From an uncultured Alphaproteobacteria bacterium (GTDB taxonomy: Bacteria; Pseudomonadota; Alphaproteobacteria; HIMB59; GCA-002718135): DNA of 64,000 nt. Below the pieces are notes generated by a model. The model had not been told where the DNA came from. It saw nothing but the letters and a program-made list of their open reading frames with translations, and searched no databases. Positions 1 through 8,549 of the stretch are shown here, piece by piece. Numbering within the stretch: the stretch's first letter is position 1; each line of letters starts with the position of its first letter. The DNA is taken from assembly GCA_902628645.1 (NCBI GenBank), contig CACONS010000004.1, forward strand, positions 1-64,000, written 5' to 3'. The position numbers and the translations under genes were made by a program.

Positions 1-36
1 CTCTATTTAAAATTTTAGTCTTGTAAAAAGGCATAC

Positions 37-225
37 TTATTTTTTAATAAGAAGTTCCAATTCATCAATATACTCAGACATTTCTTTTCGTAAATTTTTA
101 ATTTCATTTTCAAGATTTTTAATTTTTTGTTTTTTGGAATTATGATGATCTCTAAAATCTTCTAAAGATGATCTTAAATTATTTAAGTTTTCCCTTAGAA
201 CTGTAATTTTTTTTTGTATATCCAT
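37..225 (-). CDS. small coiled-coil protein, possibly DUF4164-like
   Basis: This 62-residue protein is almost entirely a predicted coiled coil: leucine, isoleucine and asparagine recur at heptad spacing, interrupted only by a charged stretch near residues 25-34 (DHHNSKKQK). There is no signal peptide, membrane segment or cysteine. It is divergent from tkt. In many alphaproteobacteria a small coiled-coil gene (DUF4164) and zapA sit divergently upstream of tkt, so it may be the local counterpart; that is inferred from position and shape, not from a diagnostic motif. The stop codon lies 36 bases from the window edge, so any zapA partner would be outside the window. Confidence 0.6.
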   Translation of the reverse strand: MDIQKKITVLRENLNNLRSSLEDFRDHHNSKKQKIKNLENEIKNLRKEMSEYIDELELLIKK

Positions 226-227
226 TA

Positions 228-255
228 TAATTTTATAGTTTGTAATTTTATAGTT
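228..255. repeat. short direct repeat upstream of tkt
   Basis: A 13-base unit TAATTTTATAGTT occurs at 228-240 and again at 243-255, a period of 15 bases, in the 85-base divergent gap between the coiled-coil gene and tkt. It could be a regulator binding site or chance in AT-rich DNA. Confidence 0.3.
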
Positions 256-310
256 GTCACGGTAATGAACCCATATTAAATAATTTTACATTAACCATAA
301 AGGTAAGTAT

Positions 311-2287
311 TTGAATAATTTAAATAATAACAAAAATCTAAGACAATTATCAAATTGTATTAGGTTTTTATCAATGGATGCAGTGGAAAAAGCGAAATCT
401 GGTCATCCTGGTATGCCTATGGGTATGGCTGATATTGCAACAATTCTTTATAAAAATCATTTAAAGTTTGATCCAAATGACCCAAATTGGATTGATAGAG
501 ATAGATTAATTATCTCAAATGGACATGGTTCAATGCTTTTATATTCTTGTTTATATCTAACAGGCTATAAAGACATTGACATAAATCAAATTGAAAATTT
601 TAGACAATTACATAATAAAACTGCAGGTCATCCAGAGTATGGAAGTGCTGAAGGAATAGAAACAACAACAGGACCATTATCTCAAGGTTTAGCAAATGCA
701 GTTGGAATGGCGTTAGCGGAAAAAAAACTATCAAATAATTATGGAAAAGAATTAATTGATCATCACACCTATGTTTTTGCAGGAGATGGATGCTTAATGG
801 AAGGTTTAAGCCATGAAGCGTGTAGTCTAGCAGGACATTTAAAATTAAATAAGCTTATTATGTTTTTTGATAATAATTCTATTTCTATTGATGGCTCAAC
901 TGAACTTTCAGTTTCAGACAATGTGAATACAAGATTTGAAGCTTATAATTGGAATATAATTGAAATAGATGGTCATAACTATGAAGAAATTGATCAAGCC
1001 ATAATTCAAGCGAAAGAAAGTGATGCACCAACAATTATATCTTGTAAAACTAAAATTGGTTTTGGCTCTCCAAATAAAGAGGGTTCTGCTTCATCACATG
1101 GTTCGCCTCTTGGTGAAGATGAGATTAGTTTAACGAGAAAAAAATTAGAATGGAATTATTCACCATTCGAAATTCCAGATGATTTATTACATGAGTGGAG
1201 AAATTTCTATAAAAGAAATGATGGATCAAGAAATTCATGGTTATCCAAAAATAACGAATTAATTGAAAGTAAAACTTTTAAAGATAGTTATTATCAAAAA
1301 ATTGATTCAAAACTTCCAGAAAAACTTAAAGAATTAAAATTTGAACATTTTAATGATAAAACGAATTGTGCATCAAGAAAATCAAGCGAACTAACGTTAA
1401 ACTTGATTTCAAACTATCAAAAAAATCTTATTGGTGGGTCTGCTGATCTTACTGGATCAAATAATACTAAAGCAAAAAACATGAATGTTATTACATATGA
1501 TAATTTTAATGGAAATTATATTCATTACGGTATCAGAGAACATGGGATGGCTGGAGTAATGAATGGCATTGCTTTGCATAAAGGTTTAATTCCATATGGA
1601 GGAACATTTTTAGTATTTACCGATTATTGCAGACCTTCAATTAGATTATCAGCTATTATGAATATACCAGTTATATATGTAATGACACATGACTCAATAG
1701 GATTAGGGGAAGATGGTCCAACACATCAACCAGTTGAGCACCTTGCATCATTAAGAGCGATACCAAATTTAACAGTCATAAGGCCATGTGATGTTATTGA
1801 AACTATAGAAGCATGGGAATGCGCCCTAAATAATACAGGACCGACAATCTTAGTTTTAACAAGACAAAACCTGCCAATGTTACAAACAGATAATCGAAAT
1901 GAAAATCTTGTTAACAAAGGAGCTTATATAATTAGAGATTTCAAAGAATATGACGGAACAATTTTATCTTCTGGTTCTGAAGTCGAGATTGCTTGTTCTG
2001 CATCAAATAAACTTTTTGAAAATAATAATTTAAAGATAAGAGTTGTAAGCATGTCTTCATTCGAATTGTTTGAGAAAAATAATGATGAATATAAAAATAA
2101 AATTTTAGGTAATAAGCCTATTTTCGCTATTGAAGCTGGAATTATAAATGGTTGGGAGAAATATATTAAAAATGAAAATTTTGTTGGTATGTCTACTTTT
2201 GGTGAAAGCGGTCCTTATAAAGATTTATATAAGCACTTTAAAATAACAGACGATTACTTAATTGAAAAAATCATTAATAATTTATAA
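311..2287 (+). CDS. tkt: transketolase
   Basis: Transketolase moves two-carbon ketol units between sugar phosphates in the non-oxidative pentose phosphate pathway, using thiamine diphosphate. At 658 residues it is full length for the family. Visible motifs are GHPGMPMG (residues 31-38), the TPP/Mg-binding GDG at 158-160 followed about 28 residues later by DNN, and the HDSIGLGEDGPTHQP segment near 460, typical of the pyrimidine-binding domain. The start is TTG at 311, preceded by AAAGGTAAG; the next in-frame ATG (residue 22) would remove the conserved N-terminal helix, so TTG is preferred. gap follows after 11 bases, so the two are probably cotranscribed. Confidence 0.97.
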   Translation: MNNLNNNKNLRQLSNCIRFLSMDAVEKAKSGHPGMPMGMADIATILYKNHLKFDPNDPNWIDRDRLIISNGHGSMLLYSCLYLTGYKDIDINQIENFRQLHNKTAGHPEYGSAEGIETTTGPLSQGLANAVGMALAEKKLSNNYGKELIDHHTYVFAGDGCLMEGLSHEACSLAGHLKLNKLIMFFDNNSISIDGSTELSVSDNVNTRFEAYNWNIIEIDGHNYEEIDQAIIQAKESDAPTIISCKTKIGFGSPNKEGSASSHGSPLGEDEISLTRKKLEWNYSPFEIPDDLLHEWRNFYKRNDGSRNSWLSKNNELIESKTFKDSYYQKIDSKLPEKLKELKFEHFNDKTNCASRKSSELTLNLISNYQKNLIGGSADLTGSNNTKAKNMNVITYDNFNGNYIHYGIREHGMAGVMNGIALHKGLIPYGGTFLVFTDYCRPSIRLSAIMNIPVIYVMTHDSIGLGEDGPTHQPVEHLASLRAIPNLTVIRPCDVIETIEAWECALNNTGPTILVLTRQNLPMLQTDNRNENLVNKGAYIIRDFKEYDGTILSSGSEVEIACSASNKLFENNNLKIRVVSMSSFELFEKNNDEYKNKILGNKPIFAIEAGIINGWEKYIKNENFVGMSTFGESGPYKDLYKHFKITDDYLIEKIINNL

Positions 2288-2298
2288 GAAGGAGAAAT

Positions 2299-3303
2299 AT
2301 GAAAGTTGCAATAAATGGATTTGGGAGAATTGGAAAACTTGTTTTCAGAGCTTTATTAGAAAAAAATCCTAAAGATATTAATATTGTTGCTATTAATGAA
2401 CTAGGCAGTGTTGAAAGCAGTGCTCACTTGCTTAAATATGACAGTGTGCATGGCATTCTTAAAGATGATATTAGTGCAATTAAAAATGGATTAAAAATCG
2501 GAAAACATAAAATAAATTTTTATTCTGAAAGAGATCCAAATAATCTTCCCTGGAAATCTCTTAAGGTTGATGTTGTTCTTGAATGTAGTGGTGTTTTTAC
2601 TTCAAAAGAAAAAGCAATTTCTCATTTAAATGCAGGAGCTAAAAAAGTTATTATTTCTGCACCAGCTTCAAATGTAGATGCCACAATTGTTCAAGGAGTA
2701 AATAACGATACTATTAAAAAAAATCATAATGTAATTTCAAACGGATCTTGTACTACAAACTGTCTTGCTCCTTTAGCTATGGTTCTTGATGAGAAGTTGG
2801 GAATTGAAAGTGGTTTCATGACAACAATTCATAGTTACACTGGTGATCAAAGAACTGTTGATCAAACTCATTCAGACTTAAGAAGAGCAAGGGCAGCAGC
2901 TGAGTCAATGATTCCAACTTCTACAGGAGCAGCAAAAGCATTGAGTCTAGTCTTACCTAAATTAAAAGGTAAACTAGATGGAACAGCTATTCGAGTTCCT
3001 ACCCCTAATGTATCTCTCATAGATCTTACATTTATAAGTAAGAAAAAAACTAGTCCTGAAAAAATTAATTCTCTAGTTCTCCGAGCTTCAAAAACTAAAA
3101 AATTGAATGGAATTCTTACAATAAACTCATTACCTCTAGTTTCAATTGACTTTAATCATAATTCAAGTAGTTCTGTATTCGATACCAGCCAAACACAAGT
3201 TGTAAAGGATAAATTCTGTAGAGTTTTATCATGGTATGATAATGAATGGGGATTTTCTAATAGAATGATAGACACTATGGTTGATCTTAAAAAATTTATT
3301 TAG
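2299..3303 (+). CDS. gap: glyceraldehyde-3-phosphate dehydrogenase, type I
   Basis: This enzyme oxidises and phosphorylates glyceraldehyde 3-phosphate to 1,3-bisphosphoglycerate. The 334-residue protein has the N-terminal Rossmann motif INGFGRIG (5-12), the catalytic cysteine Cys151 in SNGSCTTNCLAP, and the catalytic His178 in TTIHSYTGDQR. A strong ribosome site, AAGGAG, precedes the ATG. The residues after the second beta strand read AINEL where many NAD-dependent enzymes have INDL, so coenzyme preference is not settled by sequence alone. In many alphaproteobacteria pgk follows gap; here a small hypothetical gene follows instead, starting within the gap stop codon. Confidence 0.96.
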   Translation: MKVAINGFGRIGKLVFRALLEKNPKDINIVAINELGSVESSAHLLKYDSVHGILKDDISAIKNGLKIGKHKINFYSERDPNNLPWKSLKVDVVLECSGVFTSKEKAISHLNAGAKKVIISAPASNVDATIVQGVNNDTIKKNHNVISNGSCTTNCLAPLAMVLDEKLGIESGFMTTIHSYTGDQRTVDQTHSDLRRARAAAESMIPTSTGAAKALSLVLPKLKGKLDGTAIRVPTPNVSLIDLTFISKKKTSPEKINSLVLRASKTKKLNGILTINSLPLVSIDFNHNSSSSVFDTSQTQVVKDKFCRVLSWYDNEWGFSNRMIDTMVDLKKFI

Positions 3304-3692
3304 TGTCTAAAAAAATTTGTTTTGCAGTATCGACACTTACACAAATTGAAAGTTTAATAGAATTTCGAAGATCCAAGTTCAAAACTTCAATCATATTTAT
3401 AAAATATTTTTTAATTAAAGGCTTTGGAATAGAATGGCTGAGAACATTAATAAACCATATTAAAAATAAATATAAGAAACACAATATTAAGTTTTTTGTC
3501 GACTCAGGCTTTGATCAAGGTCTTAGTATATTATTAATTCACGAAAATATTGATTATTTAAAATTAAAAAATAATAAAATTGTATTAAACAAAATTAATC
3601 AAGTTGCTAAAAAAAATAGGGTTTTATTAAATCCAACTTTTGATGTAGTAGATCTTACAAAAATTAAAAATATAAAAAAAAAATTAAGATAA
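3303..3692 (+). CDS. hypothetical protein between gap and efp
   Basis: This 129-residue basic protein is not recognised. It starts with GTG at 3303, whose first base is the last base of the gap TAG stop, and it ends four bases before efp, so it is translationally linked within the operon. It has no signal peptide; a hydrophobic patch around residues 28-40 is too short and too charged around it to call a membrane helix. In related alphaproteobacteria the interval between the glycolytic genes and efp can hold a thiE-like gene, and the segment FFVDSGFDQGLSILLI is loosely reminiscent of that fold, but this is speculation. A real gene is likely because of the tight packing at both ends. Confidence 0.65.
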   Translation: MSKKICFAVSTLTQIESLIEFRRSKFKTSIIFIKYFLIKGFGIEWLRTLINHIKNKYKKHNIKFFVDSGFDQGLSILLIHENIDYLKLKNNKIVLNKINQVAKKNRVLLNPTFDVVDLTKIKNIKKKLR

Positions 3693-3696
3693 AACT

Positions 3697-4266
3697 ATGA
3701 AAATAGATGGAAATGAAATTAAAGTTGGAAATATTTTAGAGATTAATAACAAACTTTGGAAAGTTTTGAAAACTCAGCATACTCAACCAGGTAAGGGCGG
3801 CGCCTACTTACAGGCTGAACTTAAAGAAATAAGAGAAGGCACTAAAATGAATACTAGGTTTAGATCATCAGAAACAGTGGAAAGGGCTATCCTCGATGAA
3901 AAAGAATTTCAGTATCTTTATGAGGATAATAATAACTTTATATTCATGGATAAACAAACCTATGAACAAATAGAGCTTGGTTCAGACATATTAACTGAAG
4001 ATCAATCAAGATTTTTAATTGAGAATAGTGATGTTATTATTAATTTTTACAATGAAAAACCTGTTGGAATTGACTTACCTGATAGTGTAGAATTAACTGT
4101 TGTAGAAACTGAAGGTGTTGTAAAAGGTCAAACAGCTGCATCGTCATATAAGCCAGCTACCTTGGAAAAGAATATTAAAACATCTGTGCCTCAATTTATT
4201 GTAGTGAATGATAAAATAGTAATCAGTACAATTGATGGTAGTTATATTGAAAAATCAAAAAATTAA
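3697..4266 (+). CDS. efp: translation elongation factor P
   Basis: EF-P enters stalled ribosomes at polyproline stretches and promotes peptide bond formation. The 189-residue length fits the three-domain family. The exposed loop TQPGKGGAY (residues 29-37) carries Lys33, the equivalent of the lysine that is beta-lysylated in E. coli. The C-terminal OB-like domain ends with VPQFIVVNDKIVISTIDGSY, matching the usual signature. No epmA or epmB is visible in the window, so modification state is unknown. Its TAA stop overlaps the ATG of suhB by one base. Confidence 0.96.
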   Translation: MKIDGNEIKVGNILEINNKLWKVLKTQHTQPGKGGAYLQAELKEIREGTKMNTRFRSSETVERAILDEKEFQYLYEDNNNFIFMDKQTYEQIELGSDILTEDQSRFLIENSDVIINFYNEKPVGIDLPDSVELTVVETEGVVKGQTAASSYKPATLEKNIKTSVPQFIVVNDKIVISTIDGSYIEKSKN

Positions 4267-5042
4267 TGCAACCTGCAGTAATTAATATTTTTGAGAAAGC
4301 AGTCAAAAAAGCTGGTAAAATATTATTAAGAGATTTTGGAGAATTAGAAAATTTACAAATACAATCTAAATCAGTTGGAGATTTCGTAACAAATGCAGAC
4401 ATAAAAGTAGAAAAAACGCTTTTAGAAACTTTAAAATATTATTATCCAGATTATACTTACATAACTGAAGAAAGCGGTGAAATTCTAGGTGACGAAAATA
4501 CAATTATTATTGATCCAATTGATGGAACATCAAATTTTATTCATGGAATACCTCACGTTGGGATAATTGTTGCTAAAATGACAAATAATGAAATCACAGA
4601 CGGTGTGATTTATAATCCTATTTTAAATGAATTTTTTTGGAGTTCAAAAGGTAAAGGTTCATGGTGTAATAATAGTAGACTTCGAGTATCAAACAGGCAA
4701 ATTTTTTCAGATTGTCTGATAGGCACAGGTCTTCCATTTGGCGAGAGAATTTACAAGAATTATTTAAGTGAAGTTGATGAAATACTAAAATCTTCTGCAG
4801 GAATTAGAAGATTAGGTTCGGCAGGCCTTGATCTGGCTTATGTTGCCTCTGGTAAATTAGATGGTTTTTGGGAAAAAGATCTAAATTTATGGGATGTTTC
4901 GACAGGTATTCTATTAGTTAAAGAAGCGGGTGGAAAAATTTCAAAGATGGATGGAAATACATGGGAAACAAATTCTCGTGATTTAGTTGCTTCAAATAAT
5001 AAAATTCATAATGAATTAGTTCAAAAACTTACTTTACTTTGA
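4266..5042 (+). CDS. suhB: inositol-1-monophosphatase family protein
   Basis: A Mg-dependent phosphatase of the inositol monophosphatase family, hydrolysing inositol phosphate or related sugar phosphates; in E. coli SuhB also takes part in rRNA transcription antitermination. The 258-residue protein shows the metal-binding EES at 68-70, the signature DPIDGTSNF (83-91) and the second signature WDVSTGILLVKEAGG beginning near residue 207. The efp-suhB pairing is common in alphaproteobacteria. Substrate cannot be decided from sequence. Confidence 0.9.
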   Translation: MQPAVINIFEKAVKKAGKILLRDFGELENLQIQSKSVGDFVTNADIKVEKTLLETLKYYYPDYTYITEESGEILGDENTIIIDPIDGTSNFIHGIPHVGIIVAKMTNNEITDGVIYNPILNEFFWSSKGKGSWCNNSRLRVSNRQIFSDCLIGTGLPFGERIYKNYLSEVDEILKSSAGIRRLGSAGLDLAYVASGKLDGFWEKDLNLWDVSTGILLVKEAGGKISKMDGNTWETNSRDLVASNNKIHNELVQKLTLL

Positions 5043-5066
5043 AATCTATATAAATATAAGGCAAGA

Positions 5067-5294
5067 ATGAAAAAAGATATACATCCTAAATATCACGAAA
5101 TAAACGTTGTAATGACTGATGGGTCTAGTTTTAAAACTAGATCTACTTGGGGTAAAGAAGGTGATACTCTTAAACTAGAAATTGATTCTAAATCTCATCC
5201 CGCTTGGACTGGTGGTAAAGCTGGACTAAATGAATCTGAGGGACAAGTAGCTAGATTCCAAAAAAGATTTAAAGGTCTCAAAATTAATAAATAA
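5067..5294 (+). CDS. rpmE: 50S ribosomal protein L31
   Basis: Component of the large ribosomal subunit near the subunit interface. The 75-residue protein begins [19 protein letters not shown], and contains the SHPAWTGG segment typical of alphaproteobacterial bL31. It lacks the four zinc cysteines of the C+ form, so it needs no zinc. The gene follows suhB after 24 bases, and its TAA stop abuts the stop codon of the convergent DUF1192 gene with no space between them. Confidence 0.95.
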   Translation: MKKDIHPKYHEINVVMTDGSSFKTRSTWGKEGDTLKLEIDSKSHPAWTGGKAGLNESEGQVARFQKRFKGLKINK

Positions 5295-5477
5295 TTATTT
5301 AAAAAACTTTTCAGCATTAAGCTTTAAATTTTTCTTCTTGTTTATCTCACCTTGAACTCTTAGTATTTCATTTTCCAGTTCAGATATATAGCTTTCTAAT
5401 TCCTCAACACTGAAATCATCTAAATTTAATATCTTAACTGTCTTTTGCTTTTCATCAACTTCAAAAAAATCTGTCAT
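5295..5477 (-). CDS. DUF1192 family small protein
   Basis: A 60-residue protein with the pattern of DUF1192: a short N-terminal strand region, then LDDFSVEELESYISELENEI, a coiled-coil helix, and the closing aromatic motif AEKFFK. Function is unknown; the family is found in alphaproteobacteria, often near DUF1013 genes, as here. It is transcribed divergently from the DUF1013 gene across a 50-base gap and converges with rpmE. Confidence 0.8.
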   Translation of the reverse strand: MTDFFEVDEKQKTVKILNLDDFSVEELESYISELENEILRVQGEINKKKNLKLNAEKFFK

Positions 5478-5527
5478 AGTTATATTTTATTATATATTAT
5501 TTTTTCATTATATTATATGAGCCAATT

Positions 5528-6070
5528 ATGAAATATCCTTTAATGCCAAAAGCGACAGCAATATGGTTAGTGGAAAATACAGCATTAACGTTTGACCAAA
5601 TTTCTGAATTCTGTGGATTACATGAATTAGAAGTTCAAGGAATAGCTGATGGAGAAGTTGCCGTTGGTATGAGAGGTTATGATCCAATTGATAATAATCA
5701 ATTAACGAAAGAAGAAATTGAAAGATGTGAAAAAGATAATGATGCTCGTTTGAATCTTATTAAGTCTGATATAATTGAGGATTTACCACCAAGAAAAAAA
5801 GACTCTAAATATACACCTCTTTCTTTGAGACAGGAAAAACCATACGCGATATTATGGCTCATAAAAAGATATCCTACTGAGTTAAGTAGTTCACAAATTG
5901 CAAAACTTACTGGCTCAACGAAAAATACTGTAGAAGCTATAAGAAATGGTACATATAGAGAAGCAGTTCTAGAAGCAAAGAGTCCAATGGATGTTGGTTT
6001 ATGTACTTATAAGGATCTCGAAAGAACTTTAAATAAAACTAGAACAAAAAAAGTAGATCAAGATAGCTAA
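5528..6070 (+). CDS. trcR: TrcR-like transcriptional regulator, DUF1013
   Basis: DUF1013 proteins include TrcR, annotated as a cell-cycle transcriptional regulator in Caulobacter-type bacteria. The 180-residue protein has two similar helix-turn-helix-like halves: residues 1-40 begin MKYPLMPKATAIWLVENTAL and include FDQISEFCGLHELEVQGIADG; residues 105-150 repeat the theme with YAILWLIKRYPTELSSSQIAKL and TKNTVEAIRNG. This double pattern and the conserved linker are characteristic. It has no signal or membrane segment. The 3' end overlaps the convergent DUF2878 gene by four bases. The regulon is not evident from the window. Confidence 0.85.
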   Translation: MKYPLMPKATAIWLVENTALTFDQISEFCGLHELEVQGIADGEVAVGMRGYDPIDNNQLTKEEIERCEKDNDARLNLIKSDIIEDLPPRKKDSKYTPLSLRQEKPYAILWLIKRYPTELSSSQIAKLTGSTKNTVEAIRNGTYREAVLEAKSPMDVGLCTYKDLERTLNKTRTKKVDQDS

Positions 6071-6579
6071 TCAGTTTTTACTACATAATTTAAATAGTAT
6101 AACATCAAGATCATCCAAAATAGTATCATTGAAATAATGAAAACCTGAAAATTATATATTTTTATTACCCCAATAGGCTCACCAAGATAATAGGTTAAAG
6201 GCCCTAAAACTCCACTTAAAATTATTCCTAAAATTTTATAACTTTTAAAAAAAGTAAGAATTTCATCAAAAAGAGTACTAAAACTTAACCACAAAACAAT
6301 CATCCATAATGGAAGAGTGCCAAGTTTAGCAATAGTTTCGAAATCATATATTTGGAAATAAACCAATAAAGTATCAAAAATGTATCCCGGAACTGAAATC
6401 AAGATTGATATTTTAATAAATCTTTGTTTGTTATGATTAAAATAAAAATAAGTTACTAGGAAAATTATTCCAACCCAAAAGCCCAGCATAGGATAAGAAA
6501 AATTTACTTCACCAAACACACAGGATAACCATGTTATTTGATAGCCTGTTAAAACTAAAAATACTTTTAGTTTTTGCAT
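6067..6579 (-). CDS. DUF2878 integral membrane protein
   Basis: A 170-residue inner-membrane protein with about five hydrophobic helices. The first reads VFLVLTGYQITWLSCVFG and the later segment GVLGPLTYYLGEPIGVI is the most characteristic part of DUF2878. Function is unknown. It is the last gene of a tight minus-strand operon (photolyase, FAD oxidoreductase, DUF1365, CFA-synthase-like, DUF2878), a set that in other proteobacteria belongs to singlet-oxygen or photo-oxidative stress regulons. A role in membrane lipid modification is inferred from that company only. Confidence 0.78.
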   Translation of the reverse strand: MQKLKVFLVLTGYQITWLSCVFGEVNFSYPMLGFWVGIIFLVTYFYFNHNKQRFIKISILISVPGYIFDTLLVYFQIYDFETIAKLGTLPLWMIVLWLSFSTLFDEILTFFKSYKILGIILSGVLGPLTYYLGEPIGVIKIYNFQVFIISMILFWMILMLYYLNYVVKTD

Positions 6580-6581
6580 TT

Positions 6582-7775
6582 CTATTTTTGAATTAAAAAA
6601 TGAGAAACATCGGTTGAACTATTCGAAAAACCTGTTTCACAATAAGAGAAATAAAATTCCCACATTCTTTTAAATTTAATATCAAAACCAAACTTTGATA
6701 GATCATTCCAAGATTTTTGAAATTGTTTGTTCCACATTTTGAGAGTTTTTGCATAAGAACCGCCAAAACTTAAATTTTCAATACATTTTAATCCAACGTG
6801 TTTTGCCGAGTATTCAAATTGTTTTTTAGTTGGTAGCATTCCACCTGGAAAAATATATTGTTGGATAAAATCTGGTCTGTTTTGATAATCTTTAGCTTTT
6901 TTTTCATCAATTGTTATGACTTGTAATGCAGCCATACCACCGTCGTTGAGAGAATTGCGAATTGTATCAAAGTAATTATGCCAGTATTTCTTTCCAACTG
7001 CTTCAAACATTTCAATTGAAACAATATTAGAATATTTTTTCTTTATATCTCTATAATCCGAAAATATAACTGATACTTTGTCAGACAAACCTTCATTATA
7101 AATTTTTTCAGAGGCATATTCGTATTGTTCCTTTGAAATAGTTATAGCATCAACTGAACAATTATAATTTTTTGCTACAAAAGATGAAAAACCACCCCAT
7201 CCACATCCAATTTCTAAAGTTTTAGAATTTGATCCTAATGATAAAGTTTCTGCAATTTTTCTATATTTGTTAAATTGTGCATCATATAAATTTGTATTCT
7301 TATTATCAAAAAGAGCTGAAGAATAGGTCATGGTTTTATCTAACCACTTTTCGTAAAAATTATTTCCTAAATCATAATGATATTTTATATTTTTTTTACT
7401 TTGTGATTTTGAATTGTTATTTAAAAAATGTTTTAGTTTGGCAAAGGTTACAAAAAAAGGATTAGTATTTATACTCTCTAAAAAATAACTCTCATTTTTG
7501 TGAGAAAGTAGTAATAAATTTGTTAAATCTGGACTTGAAAAGTAACCATTCATATAAGCTTCTGCAAAACCTACGGAACCTTTTTTAAAAATTAATTTTA
7601 GAAAATTGTAATTATTAATTTTGATATTTGCAGATATATCCTCGTCTTTTCCAACAAAAACTCTCTCCTCACCAGTAGGAAATTGAACTGTTAAATTACC
7701 ATATCGAATTTTTGATAAAAAGTTTACTAATAATTTTTCGACAGTTTTATCAAAATTTGTTTTAAAAAAATTCAT
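6582..7775 (-). CDS. cfa: cyclopropane-fatty-acid-synthase family SAM methyltransferase
   Basis: Family members transfer a methylene or methyl group from S-adenosylmethionine to unsaturated acyl chains of membrane phospholipids. The 397-residue protein has an N-terminal lipid-binding domain (about 1-120), then YHYDLGNNFYEKWL, the SAM motif LEIGCGWGGFSSFVA, and IVSIEMFEAVGKKYWHNYF, all typical of CFA synthases. PGGMLPT precedes the C-terminal part. Because it is packed between DUF1365 and DUF2878 genes, it resembles the paralogues of photo-oxidative stress clusters, some of which make methylated or furan fatty acids, rather than a housekeeping Cfa. It abuts DUF1365 with no gap. Confidence 0.88.
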   Translation of the reverse strand: MNFFKTNFDKTVEKLLVNFLSKIRYGNLTVQFPTGEERVFVGKDEDISANIKINNYNFLKLIFKKGSVGFAEAYMNGYFSSPDLTNLLLLSHKNESYFLESINTNPFFVTFAKLKHFLNNNSKSQSKKNIKYHYDLGNNFYEKWLDKTMTYSSALFDNKNTNLYDAQFNKYRKIAETLSLGSNSKTLEIGCGWGGFSSFVAKNYNCSVDAITISKEQYEYASEKIYNEGLSDKVSVIFSDYRDIKKKYSNIVSIEMFEAVGKKYWHNYFDTIRNSLNDGGMAALQVITIDEKKAKDYQNRPDFIQQYIFPGGMLPTKKQFEYSAKHVGLKCIENLSFGGSYAKTLKMWNKQFQKSWNDLSKFGFDIKFKRMWEFYFSYCETGFSNSSTDVSHFLIQK

Positions 7776-8549
7776 TTAAAAATTACCTTCAAAACTCACT
7801 GTATCATTTGGTTTCTTTTTTCGTGCATAATATTTACCACCTTTATAAATTATTTTTAAAGCCTCATAAAGAATTCCTGCTATTACCTTAAAACCTAAAA
7901 GTGGATTATAATATAAAAATTTAAGCATATTTTTTGAGTTAAAATCTGTAAATTTGCCATGCTGAGAGGCTGTTAAAACTTTTTTGTTATTTTTATCATA
8001 AAGATCAATATTAATATTTATTTTATCTTTTTGCATTCTATTAAAAAATTTATAATTTGCCTCCATTTCTATGAATGGAGATACATAAAACTGTTTAGCA
8101 CATTCATGAGATAATTTAAAATCTTCAAAATTTACATTACCTTTAAAAATATATGTGTGTTGTTCATTAGTTGTATTTTTTACTTCATAAAAAATAGATA
8201 TTAACTTTTTATCATCATAACAATAGATAATTGATAAAGGATCAAACACATACCCAAGTATTCTGGGAAAACATAATATCATTATATTAAGATTTTTATA
8301 TTTTATATTAAATTTAGAAAGAGAATCTTTAACGAATGTTTTTATTGATCTTTTATCTCTATATCCATGATCATTTTCATAAATAGAAAAAAGATTAAAA
8401 GAGTTTAAAGAAAAAAATGTATGGTTTTTACTTAATTGTTCAAGATTATCCAAATTAATAAAGAGACTTGGTACTTCATATTTTAATGTGTGTTTAAATG
8501 GAATAAATCTTTTATGTATGATACTAGATAATAATATTTGAGAAATCAT
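7776..8549 (-). CDS. DUF1365 family protein
   Basis: A 257-residue protein matching DUF1365 in outline: it opens with a short strand and RFIPFKHTLKYEVPSLFINL, then has LCFPRILGYVFDPLSIIYCY, the most recognisable block, and NTTNEQHTYIF. No signal peptide is visible. The activity is not established to my knowledge; DUF1365 genes nearly always sit with an FAD-dependent amine-oxidase-like gene and a CFA-synthase-like gene, as here, and are thought to act with them on fatty acids. Its start overlaps the FAD oxidoreductase stop by four bases (ATGA), suggesting translational coupling. Confidence 0.85.
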   Translation of the reverse strand: MISQILLSSIIHKRFIPFKHTLKYEVPSLFINLDNLEQLSKNHTFFSLNSFNLFSIYENDHGYRDKRSIKTFVKDSLSKFNIKYKNLNIMILCFPRILGYVFDPLSIIYCYDDKKLISIFYEVKNTTNEQHTYIFKGNVNFEDFKLSHECAKQFYVSPFIEMEANYKFFNRMQKDKININIDLYDKNNKKVLTASQHGKFTDFNSKNMLKFLYYNPLLGFKVIAGILYEALKIIYKGGKYYARKKKPNDTVSFEGNF

